Source: an uncultured Bacteroidia bacterium
Lineage (GTDB): Bacteria > Bacteroidota > Bacteroidia > Bacteroidales > UBA932
Reading direction: 5' to 3'
NCBI GenBank assembly: GCA_902788095.1
Contig: CADAIT010000017.1
Span: forward strand, 1 to 52,738
DNA length: 52,738 nt
The notes under the pieces: model-generated
What the model was told of the DNA's origin: nothing
What the model saw: the letters and a program-made list of their open reading frames with translations, nothing else
The model's database searches: none
Shown here: positions 44,340 through 52,632 of the stretch, piece after piece
Layout of the letters: the number at the start of each line of letters is the position of its first letter
Position numbering within the stretch: position 1 is the first letter of the stretch
Position numbers and translations under genes: made by a program

Positions 44340-45353
44340 ATGAAGAACAAATCGGCAATCATCTTTGCCCTCCTCGCGGCGGTCGCATGCGGGAGCAATG
44401 AATCCAAAACGGAGCAGGCCGCTCCCGAAACGGTCGTCCCGAACGTAGAGGTGGCTTTGGTACAGGTCCGTGCCGTTCCCCAGGAAAGCACGTATGCCTC
44501 CACCGTCGAAGCGTATGCAGTGAACAACATTATGCCGCAGCAAGGCGGCCGCATCCGCAAAATCAACGTGGAAGTGGGCGACTATGTGTCCAAGGGACAG
44601 GTGCTGGCGGAGATGGACCGCCTCCAGCTGGACCAGCTGGCCCTCCAAATCCAGAATGACAACGTGGAATATGAGCGCCTGAAGAGCCTGTATCAGGAAG
44701 GCGGCGTTTCCAAGAGCGATTTCGAGGCTGCCGAACTGGGCTACAAGGTGCGCAAATCCAATTATCAGAACGTAGAGGAAAACACCATCCTCCGCAGCCC
44801 GGTCACCGGTTATGTCACCGCCCGCAACTTCGATGTCGGGGACATGTTCGCCATGAGCGCCCCGTTGTTTACGGTACAGCAGGTGGTGCCCGTGAAATTG
44901 CTTGTGGGTATTTCCGAGAGCGAATATACCAAGGTGAAGAAAGGAGATGCGGTCAGCCTGACGGTGGATGCCATCCCCGGAAGAACTTTCCACGGAAAGA
45001 TTGAACGCCTGTATCCCGTGATTGACGCCGCCACCCATACCTTCAAGGCGGAAGTGGTGGTGCCCAACGCGGACAGGGTGCTGCGCCCGGGCATGTATGC
45101 CCGCGTGCTGGTGAACTTCGGCTCCCACAACAGCGTGGTGGTCCCGGACCGGGCCCTGGTGAAACAGGAAGGCACCGGCACCCGCTTCATCTATGTGCTG
45201 CAGGAGGACGGTACCGTGAAGTACCTGCCCGTCAAGACCGGCCGCCACATGGGTGCCGAATATGAAATTACCGAAGGTCTCCAGGATGGCTGGAAAGTGG
45301 TTGTGAAAGGACAGGCCGCCCTGCGTGACGGCGTGAAGGTGAATGTGCTATGA
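44340..45353 (+). CDS. RND efflux periplasmic adaptor (MFP) lipoprotein
   Basis: A 337-residue membrane-fusion protein. The signal peptide ends at a lipobox (LLAAVACGSN), followed by the biotinyl-lipoyl-like domain (GGRIRKINVEVGDYVSKGQVLA), a short coiled-coil hairpin, and beta-barrel and membrane-proximal domains. It links the RND pump to the TolC channel. It starts 11 bp after the TolC gene and its stop overlaps the RND start as ATGA. Confidence 0.94.
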   Translation: MKNKSAIIFALLAAVACGSNESKTEQAAPETVVPNVEVALVQVRAVPQESTYASTVEAYAVNNIMPQQGGRIRKINVEVGDYVSKGQVLAEMDRLQLDQLALQIQNDNVEYERLKSLYQEGGVSKSDFEAAELGYKVRKSNYQNVEENTILRSPVTGYVTARNFDVGDMFAMSAPLFTVQQVVPVKLLVGISESEYTKVKKGDAVSLTVDAIPGRTFHGKIERLYPVIDAATHTFKAEVVVPNADRVLRPGMYARVLVNFGSHNSVVVPDRALVKQEGTGTRFIYVLQEDGTVKYLPVKTGRHMGAEYEITEGLQDGWKVVVKGQAALRDGVKVNVL

Positions 45354-48300
45354 GTATTTACAGAACAGCCGTCAATAATCCGGTCACCACGGGACTGCTC
45401 TTCCTGGCGTTCGCTATCCTGGGCGTTTTCGCCCTTACGCGCCTGCCGGTGGACAACTTCCCGGACGTGGAGTCCAACGTAATCATGGTGATGAGCTCCT
45501 ATCCCGGCGCTTCGGCGGAGGATGTGGAGAACAACCTCACCAAGCTGCTGGAGAACTCCCTCAACGGTGTATCGGACCTGAAGAATATAACCTCCAACTC
45601 GCGTGAGAACATTTCCGTCCTTACGCTGGAGTTCGAATATGGAACGGACATCGACGAAGCCACCAACGACGTCCGGGACAAGTTGGACATGATATCGCAG
45701 CAGCTGCCGGACGGCGCGTCGCTGCCTTTCCTGTTCAAGTTCAGCGTGGACGATATGCCCATCATGATCATGGCCGCCACGGCGGACCAGAGCGTGAGCG
45801 CGCTGGACAAGATCCTGGACGAGCGCATTGCCACCCCGCTGGGCCGCGTGTCCGGTGTGGGTACGGTGTCGGTGGCCGGTGCCCCCAAGCGTGAAATCCA
45901 GGTCTATTGCGACCCTTCCAAGCTGGAGGCCTACAACCTGTCCATCCCCGCCATTTCCCAGATTATTGCCGCGGAGAACCGCAACATCCCTTCCGGCAGC
46001 ATCGACATCGGTTCCGACACCTATACCCTCCGTATCAAGAAGGAGTTCAGGGACCCCTCGGAGCTGCTGAACGTGGTGCTGGGCAACTTCAACGGGGGAA
46101 CCGTCTATCTGCGTGACGTGGCCCGTGTGGTGGACGATGTGGAAGAAAAGTCGCAGGAGTCCTACACCAACGGCGTCCGCGGCGCGCAAATTATCATCCA
46201 GAAGCAGTCCGGTTACAACACCGTGGAGGTTATCCGCAAGGTGAAAAAGGAAATGGCGCGTCTGGAACGCACGCTTCCTGCCGATATCAAGATTACCACC
46301 GTGGTGGACTTTTCGTCCAACATCCTCCGTACCATCAACTCCCTGAAGGAGACCATCATGATCACCTTCCTGGTGGTTATGCTGGTGGTGTTCCTCTTCC
46401 TGGGCCGCCTGAAAGGTACGCTCATTGTGGTGCTGTCCATCCCCATCGCCCTGCTGGCCTCCCTGCTGTATCTGTCCGCTACGGGCAATACGCTTAACAT
46501 CATTTCCATGAGCGCCCTGTCCATCGCCATCGGCATGGTGGTGGACGATGCCATCGTGGTGCTGGAGAACGTGACTTCGCACCTGGAAAGAGGAGAAAAG
46601 CCCAAGGAGGCGGCGGTGCACGGCACGGCCGAGGTGGGTATCTCGGTTATCGCCTCCACGCTTACCATGCTGTGCGTGTTCCTGCCCCTGACCATGATTT
46701 CCGGCATGGCCGGCATCATGTTCAAGCAGCTGGGCTGGATTGTGTCCATCATCATGATTGTGTCCACTACGGCCGCCCTTACGCTGGTTCCCATGCTGTG
46801 CTCGCAGCTGATGGACAACAACATGAACAGCGGCAAGTTCTTCAATCTGGTCTTCGGTCCGGTGAACAAAGCCCTGGACGGAATTTCTGCCGGCTACAGC
46901 CGCCTCATCGGCTGGTGCATGAACCGCAAGAAGTGGGTGCTGGCCGGAGCCGTCGTCATTTTTGCTGGCGTCATGGTCTTTTATGCGCCGCGCATGAAAA
47001 CGGAATATTTCCCCAATGCGGACTCCGGCCGTATGACGGCCACCATCGAACTGCCCATCGGTACGGCGCAGGATGTCACACGTGACGTGGCCGCCCGCAT
47101 CTATGCCAAACTGGCGGAAGACATTCCGGAAATCCAGGTGCTCAGCTACCGTTTTGGTCAGGCCGACTCCGACAATGCCTTCGCCTCCATGCAGCAGAAC
47201 GGTACGTACCTTATTTCCATGAACATCAACGTGGGTTCCATGGAAAACCGTACGCGTACCTTGAGTGAACTGGCCGATATTGTCCGCGCAGACCTCCGCT
47301 CGTTCCCGGAACTCAACAAGTTCAATGTGACGGAAGGCGGTGGCGGCATGGGCGGCCGTGCATCGGTGCAGCTGGAAATCTACGGCTATGACTTTGCGGA
47401 GACGGAGAGCGCCGCCCGCGCCGTGCGTGCACGCATGATGGAAAGCGGCCTGTTTGCGCAGGCCATCCTGTCCCGCGACCAGTACACCCCGGAATACGAG
47501 GTGGACTTCGACCGTGAAAAACTGGCCCTCAACGGCCTCTCTTCCGTGAGTGCCGCAGCTGCCGTGTCCGCTGCCATGTCCGGTTCCGTGGGCTCGTTCT
47601 ACCGCGAGGACGGTGAAGAGTACAACATCCGCGTGCGCTACGCCCCGGAGTTCCGTACCTCCATCGAAGACATCGAGAACATCATGATTTACAACACGCA
47701 GGGCCGCGGTATCCGCGTGAAGGACCTGGGCCGCATTGTGGAGTCCAAGGTGCCGCCCACCATCCAGCGCAAGAACCGTGACCGGTACATCCAGGTCACC
47801 GGCATCATGGCGCAGGGCAAGTCCCTGAGCGAAGGTGTGGAGACGGTGACCTCCCTGCTCAACGAGAACCCGCTGCCGCAGGGCCTGAGTTGGCAGATCG
47901 GCGGTGACTATGAAAACCAGCAGGATATGTTCCGCGACATGCTTCTCCTGGTGGCCCTGATAGTCATCCTGGTGTACATGGTGATGGCTTCCCAGTTCGA
48001 ATCCTTCATGGGACCGTTCGTAATCATGTTCTCCATCCCGTTCGCCCTGGTGGGCGTGGCGCTGGGTAACCTGGCGGCGGATATGGCCATTGGCGTGATG
48101 TCGCTCATCGGCATCATCATCCTGCTGGGTATCGTGGTGAAGAACGGTATCGTGCTCATTGACTACACCATCCTGCTGCAGGAGCGGGGCTATAGCGTAC
48201 GGGAGTCGTCCGTAATGGCCGCCAAGAGCCGTTTGCGTCCTATTCTCATGACTACGCTCACCACCGTGCTGGGTATGCTTCCCATGGCCCTGGGCCGGGG

Positions 48301-48445
48301 CGAAGGCTCCGAGATGTGGCGCGGCCTGGGTACCACCGTGGCCTGGGGTCTGAGTATATCCACCCTCATCACCCTGGTGCTCATCCCTGTCCTGTATTGC
48401 GGCTTCACGGAGTTCCGTGCCCGCAGAAAAGCTAAGAAGAATTAA
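45350..48445 (+). CDS. RND family efflux permease
   Basis: Proton-driven pump of the AcrB/hydrophobe-amphiphile efflux type, 1031 residues. It has twelve predicted membrane helices with two large periplasmic loops, a TM4 motif VVDDAIVVLENV with the paired Asp of the proton relay, and the conserved GKSLSEGVETV and RLRPILMTTLTTVLGMLP segments. The substrate cannot be read from sequence. It is coupled to the adaptor by ATGA overlap. A 131-bp inverted-repeat element begins 2 bp after its stop codon. Confidence 0.95.
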   Translation: MSIYRTAVNNPVTTGLLFLAFAILGVFALTRLPVDNFPDVESNVIMVMSSYPGASAEDVENNLTKLLENSLNGVSDLKNITSNSRENISVLTLEFEYGTDIDEATNDVRDKLDMISQQLPDGASLPFLFKFSVDDMPIMIMAATADQSVSALDKILDERIATPLGRVSGVGTVSVAGAPKREIQVYCDPSKLEAYNLSIPAISQIIAAENRNIPSGSIDIGSDTYTLRIKKEFRDPSELLNVVLGNFNGGTVYLRDVARVVDDVEEKSQESYTNGVRGAQIIIQKQSGYNTVEVIRKVKKEMARLERTLPADIKITTVVDFSSNILRTINSLKETIMITFLVVMLVVFLFLGRLKGTLIVVLSIPIALLASLLYLSATGNTLNIISMSALSIAIGMVVDDAIVVLENVTSHLERGEKPKEAAVHGTAEVGISVIASTLTMLCVFLPLTMISGMAGIMFKQLGWIVSIIMIVSTTAALTLVPMLCSQLMDNNMNSGKFFNLVFGPVNKALDGISAGYSRLIGWCMNRKKWVLAGAVVIFAGVMVFYAPRMKTEYFPNADSGRMTATIELPIGTAQDVTRDVAARIYAKLAEDIPEIQVLSYRFGQADSDNAFASMQQNGTYLISMNINVGSMENRTRTLSELADIVRADLRSFPELNKFNVTEGGGGMGGRASVQLEIYGYDFAETESAARAVRARMMESGLFAQAILSRDQYTPEYEVDFDREKLALNGLSSVSAAAAVSAAMSGSVGSFYREDGEEYNIRVRYAPEFRTSIEDIENIMIYNTQGRGIRVKDLGRIVESKVPPTIQRKNRDRYIQVTGIMAQGKSLSEGVETVTSLLNENPLPQGLSWQIGGDYENQQDMFRDMLLLVALIVILVYMVMASQFESFMGPFVIMFSIPFALVGVALGNLAADMAIGVMSLIGIIILLGIVVKNGIVLIDYTILLQERGYSVRESSVMAAKSRLRPILMTTLTTVLGMLPMALGRGEGSEMWRGLGTTVAWGLSISTLITLVLIPVLYCGFTEFRARRKAKKN

Positions 48446-48446
48446 T

Positions 48447-48577
48447 TTAATGCCTGTTGTTTTTCAAACCGTCGCTTCGCGACCCCTTCCATTCGCAGCG
48501 TGCTAAAGCACGGCTGTGGGCCCCACCCTCTTACACGGCCGAGGGTAGCCATGGGATTGAAAAACAACAGGCATTAA
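48447..48577. repeat. 131-bp inverted-repeat element with internal hairpins
   Basis: A perfect 21-bp terminal inverted repeat (48447-48467 and 48557-48577; outer end TTAATGCCTGTTG) encloses 89 bp with three further hairpins: GTCGC/GCGAC (48471-48483), CGCAG and CGTGC against GCACG and CTGTG (48494-48518), and ACCCTC/GAGGGT (48525-48546). It has no open frame. It could be a MITE or a structured RNA between the RND gene and its partner gene. Confidence 0.8.
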
Positions 48578-48596
48578 CAAAAAATTATAGATACGT

Positions 48597-48890
48597 ATGA
48601 AAGCGATATTCATTGCATATAATCAGGCATACAATCAGGAGATTGTAGAGCTGTTGGAAAGCTTGGGACAGCGGGGATACACCGTGTGGGAAGAGATTGG
48701 CGGCAGGGGTAGCGTGGACGGAGAACCGCATTTGGGGAACCATGCCTGGCCTACGCAGAACCATGCTTTGCTCACGGTGCTGGAAGACAGCCTGGCTCCC
48801 AAGGTAATGGCCGCGCTCCGGGAAACCGACGCCGCCAACCGGATGCTGGGCCTGAGGGCCTACGTACTCCCGGTGGAGGACGCGCTGTAA
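48597..48890 (+). CDS. PG0541-type transporter-associated protein
   Basis: A 97-residue small cytoplasmic protein, like the PII-like/PG0541 family found next to RND pumps in Bacteroidetes. It starts MKAIFIAYNQAYNQEI and has the conserved HLGNHAWPTQNHALLTVLED segment. Its role is not established; a regulatory function for the pump is inferred from constant neighbourhood and the ferredoxin-like fold of PII relatives. It lies 151 bp after the pump gene, with the inverted-repeat element in between. Confidence 0.8.
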   Translation: MKAIFIAYNQAYNQEIVELLESLGQRGYTVWEEIGGRGSVDGEPHLGNHAWPTQNHALLTVLEDSLAPKVMAALRETDAANRMLGLRAYVLPVEDAL

Positions 48891-48967
48891 CGGACCCGGA
48901 ACGGACGCCCTCCCTTCCGGCTGTTTATGAGTGGCAAGTAACTATCTGAACATCAATGTTTTTCACG

Positions 48968-49000
48968 ATAATCCTCGTTCATTTTTCGAACGAGGATTAT
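48968..49000. repeat. Family 2 hairpin repeat before trxA
   Basis: ATAATCCTCGTTC, 7-nt loop (ATTTTTC), GAACGAGGATTAT: a perfect 13-bp stem in the gap upstream of trxA. Confidence 0.8.
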
Positions 49001-49052
49001 TCGGTAGCTCGCTGTGCGTCAGGTGTTTAGTGATCACGGCCGGCGGGGAGCT

Positions 49053-49075
49053 GCATTCGCTTCGCTGAGCATGAC
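49053..49075. repeat. Degraded family 1 repeat before trxA
   Basis: GCATTCGCTTCGCTGAGC followed by ATGAC resembles the reverse-orientation family 1 copies at 6695 and 16894, with several changes. Confidence 0.5.
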
Positions 49076-49179
49076 AGGGCGGGTCTGCCCGGTACGGCAG
49101 CCCTGTGCTGTGCCGGGACGGGGAAAGCCCGGCGAAAAATCTCTTTCGGGGCGGCTCCATCTTTTTTATATTTTTTCAT

Positions 49180-49187
49180 TATATTTG
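49180..49187 (+). promoter_or_regulatory. trxA: -7 element of trxA
   Basis: TATATTTG, 21 nt before the ATG at 49209, in an AT-rich stretch. No clear -33 TTG is visible. Confidence 0.6.
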
Positions 49188-49208
49188 TAGAATAAAAGAC
49201 AAAATATT

Positions 49209-49523
49209 ATGGCAAAAGTAGCAACCAATACCAATTTTGACGAGCTGCTGCAGGACGGCAAGCTGGTTATCGTGGACTTCTGGGCCACCTGGTGCGGCCC
49301 CTGCCGCATGCTTTCTCCCATCCTGGACGAGGTCGAGGAAGAAATGCAGGACAAAATTTCCGTGGTGAAGGTAAACGTGGATGACGCCGATGAAATCGCC
49401 GCCCGGTACCGCATCATGAGCATTCCTACGCTGCTGTTCTTCAAGGACGGCCAGGTGGTGGACAAGACCGTGGGGGCCATGCCCAAGCCGGTCCTGGTGG
49501 AAAAAATCAACGCTAACCTGTAG
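49209..49523 (+). CDS. trxA: Thioredoxin
   Basis: Cytoplasmic disulfide reductase of 104 residues with the active site WCGPC (Cys29 and Cys32), the cis-Pro loop SIPTLLFF and standard length. It has its own promoter element. The barrel gene follows after 5 bp and could be co-transcribed. Confidence 0.96.
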   Translation: MAKVATNTNFDELLQDGKLVIVDFWATWCGPCRMLSPILDEVEEEMQDKISVVKVNVDDADEIAARYRIMSIPTLLFFKDGQVVDKTVGAMPKPVLVEKINANL

Positions 49524-49528
49524 TTGTC

Positions 49529-50140
49529 ATGAAAAAGCTTCTCCTTACGCTGGCCCTGGTGCTGGGTACTTTGACCGCAGCCCATGCGCAGATTGGCGTC
49601 GTCGGTGGCTGGACCACCGCCAAGACGCCTACGGGCAATGACGCCTTGTCTCCCAAGAATGCCAGCCTGTTTCATGCCGGCGTGGCTTATAAGATTGAGC
49701 TGGGTCCGGTGTTCACCCTGCAGCCCGCCCTGGTGTATCAAGGAAAAGCGGCAAGCGTTACCGAGGGGACGGATGTCCTTTACAGCCGTGCCAATTTCCT
49801 GGAACTCGAGCTGGGTGCCCAGGTGGGTATCGACCTGCTGGCCCTGCGCCCGTACTTCCTCTTTGAGCCTTTCATCGGCCTGGACCTGGGTGCCCACAAC
49901 AAGGTGAACGGAGATGTGCAGACCGTGCTGAACAACGCCAAGAACCGTTTTGAATATGGCTTCGGCGTGGGTGGCGGCATAGAGTTGCTCAATCACTTCC
50001 AGATATCCGTGCAGTGGTTCATGAACCTGGGAAAACTGTACGACGGCAACAAACTGGCCGTCGGCGATTACGATTTCAGCAAGTACGCCAACTTGAGGAA
50101 TTATCAGGGCGTGAAAATCACCTTGGGACTGTTCTTCTAA
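49529..50140 (+). CDS. Outer-membrane beta-barrel (porin-like) protein
   Basis: A 203-residue protein with a signal peptide (LGTLTAAHAQ) and a small barrel pattern of the outer-membrane beta-barrel family (GVVGGWTTAKT, QPALVYQGKAA, FEYGFGVGGGIELLNHFQIS read GFGVGGGIELL, ending VKITLGLFF). The function is unknown. It is tightly placed between trxA and the LOG-family gene. Confidence 0.8.
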   Translation: MKKLLLTLALVLGTLTAAHAQIGVVGGWTTAKTPTGNDALSPKNASLFHAGVAYKIELGPVFTLQPALVYQGKAASVTEGTDVLYSRANFLELELGAQVGIDLLALRPYFLFEPFIGLDLGAHNKVNGDVQTVLNNAKNRFEYGFGVGGGIELLNHFQISVQWFMNLGKLYDGNKLAVGDYDFSKYANLRNYQGVKITLGLFF

Positions 50141-50143
50141 AAG

Positions 50144-50671
50144 ATGGGCAGACAGGTAGTGATTTTCTGTGCTTCGAGCGGCACCATCGACCCGAAGTAT
50201 AATGAAGCGGCGCGGCTTCTGGTACGGGGACTGCATGCCAGGGGATACGACATCGTATCCGGCGGCGGAGACCGTGGCACGATGGGCGCCATCACCGGCG
50301 AATCCATCCGGACAGGCGGCCGTCATGTCGCCGTCCTGCCTCGTTTTATGGCCGGCATGGAGAATCGGGGCGTTTCCGAGATTGTCTGGACGGATACCAT
50401 GTCGGAGCGGAAGGACCGCATGCGGGAAAACACCGTGGCGGCCATTGCGCTGCCCGGCGGAATCGGCACGCTGGACGAACTGATGGAAACCCATACGCTG
50501 CGCAAACTGAAAAAGTACGACGGCGCCGTCTATGCCTTGAATCTGGATGGCTTTTATGAGCCGCTGAAAACGCTGCTGTCGCATTTTGCGGCCACCAACA
50601 TGACCGCCCGCGCGGATATAGACCTTGTTGCTTTCCCGGAAACGGTGGAGCAGCTGCTGGAGAATTTTTAA
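50144..50671 (+). CDS. LOG family nucleotide phosphoribohydrolase
   Basis: A 175-residue LOG-type protein (TIGR00730-like). The catalytic motif LPGGIGTLDELME matches PGGxGTxxE, and the first glycine motif reads SGGGDRGTMGAI, replacing the more usual YGGGxxGLMG. Family members cleave nucleoside 5'-monophosphates to free base and ribose phosphate; in bacteria the substrate is often AMP. Its stop shares a base with the polyprenyl synthetase start. Confidence 0.88.
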   Translation: MGRQVVIFCASSGTIDPKYNEAARLLVRGLHARGYDIVSGGGDRGTMGAITGESIRTGGRHVAVLPRFMAGMENRGVSEIVWTDTMSERKDRMRENTVAAIALPGGIGTLDELMETHTLRKLKKYDGAVYALNLDGFYEPLKTLLSHFAATNMTARADIDLVAFPETVEQLLENF

Positions 50672-51651
50672 TGCACATTCAGGAGATTTTTACCTATCTG
50701 GGGCCGGATTTGGCCCGTGTGGAGGCGCGTATCAATGCGTCTCTCCGTTCCGATATTTCCTTGCTGAACAGTGTCAACCGGCGTCTGCGGGCGCATCCCG
50801 GCAAACAGTTGCGGCCCGTGCTGGCCTTGCTGGTTGCGGGTGCCTGCGGCGGCGTGACGGAAGACAGCTTGCGTTTTGCAGCCTCCGCGGAGCTCTTGCA
50901 CAATGCCACCTTGCTTCACGACGACGTGGTGGACGGAGCGGACGAACGCCGGGGTGTTCCGACAGTTGCCAAGTTCCTGGGCGCGGGCCCGGCCGTGCTG
51001 GTGGGAGATTACTGGCTGGTGAGCTCCATCCATGAGATATTGGCCGCATCGCATGAGTCGGAGCGGGTTCTGCGCATCCTCTCGCAGACGCTGCTGCACC
51101 TTGCGGAAGGCGAACTCCTGCAAATGGAAAAGGCGGGCAAGGGAGATACTACCCAGGAGGATTACCTGCGTATCGTTTACGGAAAAACGGCGTCGCTGTT
51201 CGAGGCGACGGCCACCGCTGCGGCCATATCGGCCCGGGCGTCGGAGGAGCAGGTGGAGGCCATGGGGCGGTTCGCACGCCAGCTGGGAACGGCTTTCCAA
51301 ATCAAGGACGATATCCTGGACTATAGCGAAACGTCCGCAGCGCTCGGGAAGCCGGTCGGCATCGACCTCAAGGAACAGAAAATTACGCAGCCGCTCCTTT
51401 GTGCGCTGGAAACCGTTCCGGCCGAAGAAGCAGAACGCTGGCGTGCCCGTGTGACACAGGTGGCGGAGCATCCGGAGCAGATAGACGCCATTGTGGATTT
51501 TGTGCGTACGCATGACGGCGTGGAGCTGGCCGGCAAGGTGATGGACAATTACATAGCCGATTCCATCCTTTGCCTGGACGTGCTGGAGGAGAGCCCCTGC
51601 AAGCAGTATTTGAAAGACCTGGCCTTTTTTGTCGGAGACCGTACGGTATGA
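50671..51651 (+). CDS. Polyprenyl (all-trans) diphosphate synthase
   Basis: A 326-residue trans-isoprenyl diphosphate synthase. The first Asp-rich motif is DDVVD (84-88, in LLHDDVVDGADERRG) and the second DDILD (213-217, in FQIKDDILDYSE). It probably makes the side chain of menaquinone (octaprenyl or similar), which fits the ubiE gene elsewhere in the window. Chain length cannot be deduced with certainty. The stop overlaps holB as ATGA. Confidence 0.92.
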   Translation: MHIQEIFTYLGPDLARVEARINASLRSDISLLNSVNRRLRAHPGKQLRPVLALLVAGACGGVTEDSLRFAASAELLHNATLLHDDVVDGADERRGVPTVAKFLGAGPAVLVGDYWLVSSIHEILAASHESERVLRILSQTLLHLAEGELLQMEKAGKGDTTQEDYLRIVYGKTASLFEATATAAAISARASEEQVEAMGRFARQLGTAFQIKDDILDYSETSAALGKPVGIDLKEQKITQPLLCALETVPAEEAERWRARVTQVAEHPEQIDAIVDFVRTHDGVELAGKVMDNYIADSILCLDVLEESPCKQYLKDLAFFVGDRTV

Positions 51652-52622
51652 CAGTTTACGGGAATACGGAGGTAGTGGCCGCCCTGCATCAGATGGTGCG
51701 GAGCGGACATGTCCCGCATGCCCTGCTCCTGCACGAGGACGACGGCGGCGGGGCCTTCCCGCTCTCCATCAACTTCCTGGAGGAACTGTACGGCGGTTCC
51801 CCGCGCGTGCAGAAACTTATTCACCCGGATATCCATTTTGTGTTCCCGGTGGCCGGGGCCGACAAACCGGTGTCGCTGCAGTTTGCAGGCAAGTTCCGCG
51901 AGCTGGCGCTGGATAACCCTTATTTCTATGAGAATGAGTTATATACGGCTATCGGCATAGAGGGGAAGCAGGGCAATATATCCGTCAACGAGGCCCGGAG
52001 CATCCTGGACCGTCTGTCGCTGAGTGCGGTGGAAGGCGGTTACCGGACGGTGTTGCTGTACCTGCCGGAGAAGATGAACGCCCAGGCGGCCAATGCGTTG
52101 CTTAAAATGGTGGAGGAGCCGCCGGCAAAAACGCTTTTCCTGCTCATCACCCATGCGCCGGAAAAGGTGCTCACCACCATATCGTCCCGCTGCCTCCACA
52201 TGCGGGTGCAGCCGTTGAGCCCCGAGGCCGAACGTGAGGTGCATGCCCGGGAAAACGCATCCAATCAGCTGCTTACGGACCTGTTCCACGACCTGCTGGA
52301 GGCGATTGTCTCGCGCGACAGGCTCAAGGCGCTGGAGACCGGCGAGGCGGTGGCGGACCTCAAGGTGCGTGAGCAGCAGAAGACCTTCTGCCGACTGGCT
52401 TCGGAGGACCTTCGCCGGCTGTTTTTCCTGCAGAAGATGCCCGCCCTTTCGCATGTGCCGGAGGGGGAAGAAGACTTTTACAAGCGCATGGCCGGGGCCC
52501 TGAAGCCCAGCTTCCCCCGCAGGGGAATGGCCGCCCTGGACCGCGCCCTGCTCCTAGTCGAGCGCAATGTTAACCAAAAAATCCTGTTCGCCGATTTGGT
52601 CGGGCAGTTGTATTGTATATAG
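51648..52622 (+). CDS. holB: DNA polymerase III subunit delta-prime, without zinc module
   Basis: Clamp-loader subunit of 324 residues. The Bacteroidetes holB core is clear: HPDIHFVFPV, YLPEKMNAQAANALLKMVEEPP, FLLITHAPEKVLTTISSRC. Two usual features are altered. The P-loop region reads LLLHEDDGGGAFPLS instead of a GxxGxGK-like loop, and the CxxCxxC zinc module expected between it and HPD is gone (LEELYGGSPRVQKLIHPD). Delta-prime does not need to bind ATP, so it may still work. The start at MTVYGNTEVV follows the ATGA overlap; an in-frame extension would lie inside the preceding gene. Confidence 0.88.
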   Translation: MTVYGNTEVVAALHQMVRSGHVPHALLLHEDDGGGAFPLSINFLEELYGGSPRVQKLIHPDIHFVFPVAGADKPVSLQFAGKFRELALDNPYFYENELYTAIGIEGKQGNISVNEARSILDRLSLSAVEGGYRTVLLYLPEKMNAQAANALLKMVEEPPAKTLFLLITHAPEKVLTTISSRCLHMRVQPLSPEAEREVHARENASNQLLTDLFHDLLEAIVSRDRLKALETGEAVADLKVREQQKTFCRLASEDLRRLFFLQKMPALSHVPEGEEDFYKRMAGALKPSFPRRGMAALDRALLLVERNVNQKILFADLVGQLYCI

Positions 52623-52632
52623 CACTCTTAAA

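Larger units (their letters stand above)
48891..49208. other. Repeat-rich gap before trxA
   Basis: A 318-bp gap without a gene. It holds a family 2 hairpin (48968-49000), a degraded family 1 copy (49053-49075), a GC-rich inverted repeat (CCCGG at 49088-49092 with CCGGG at 49113-49117) and the trxA promoter element at 49180-49187. Confidence 0.7.

Noticed and set aside
48447-48577. Insertion sequence
   Set aside because: There are terminal inverted repeats but no transposase frame inside, so at most a non-autonomous element.
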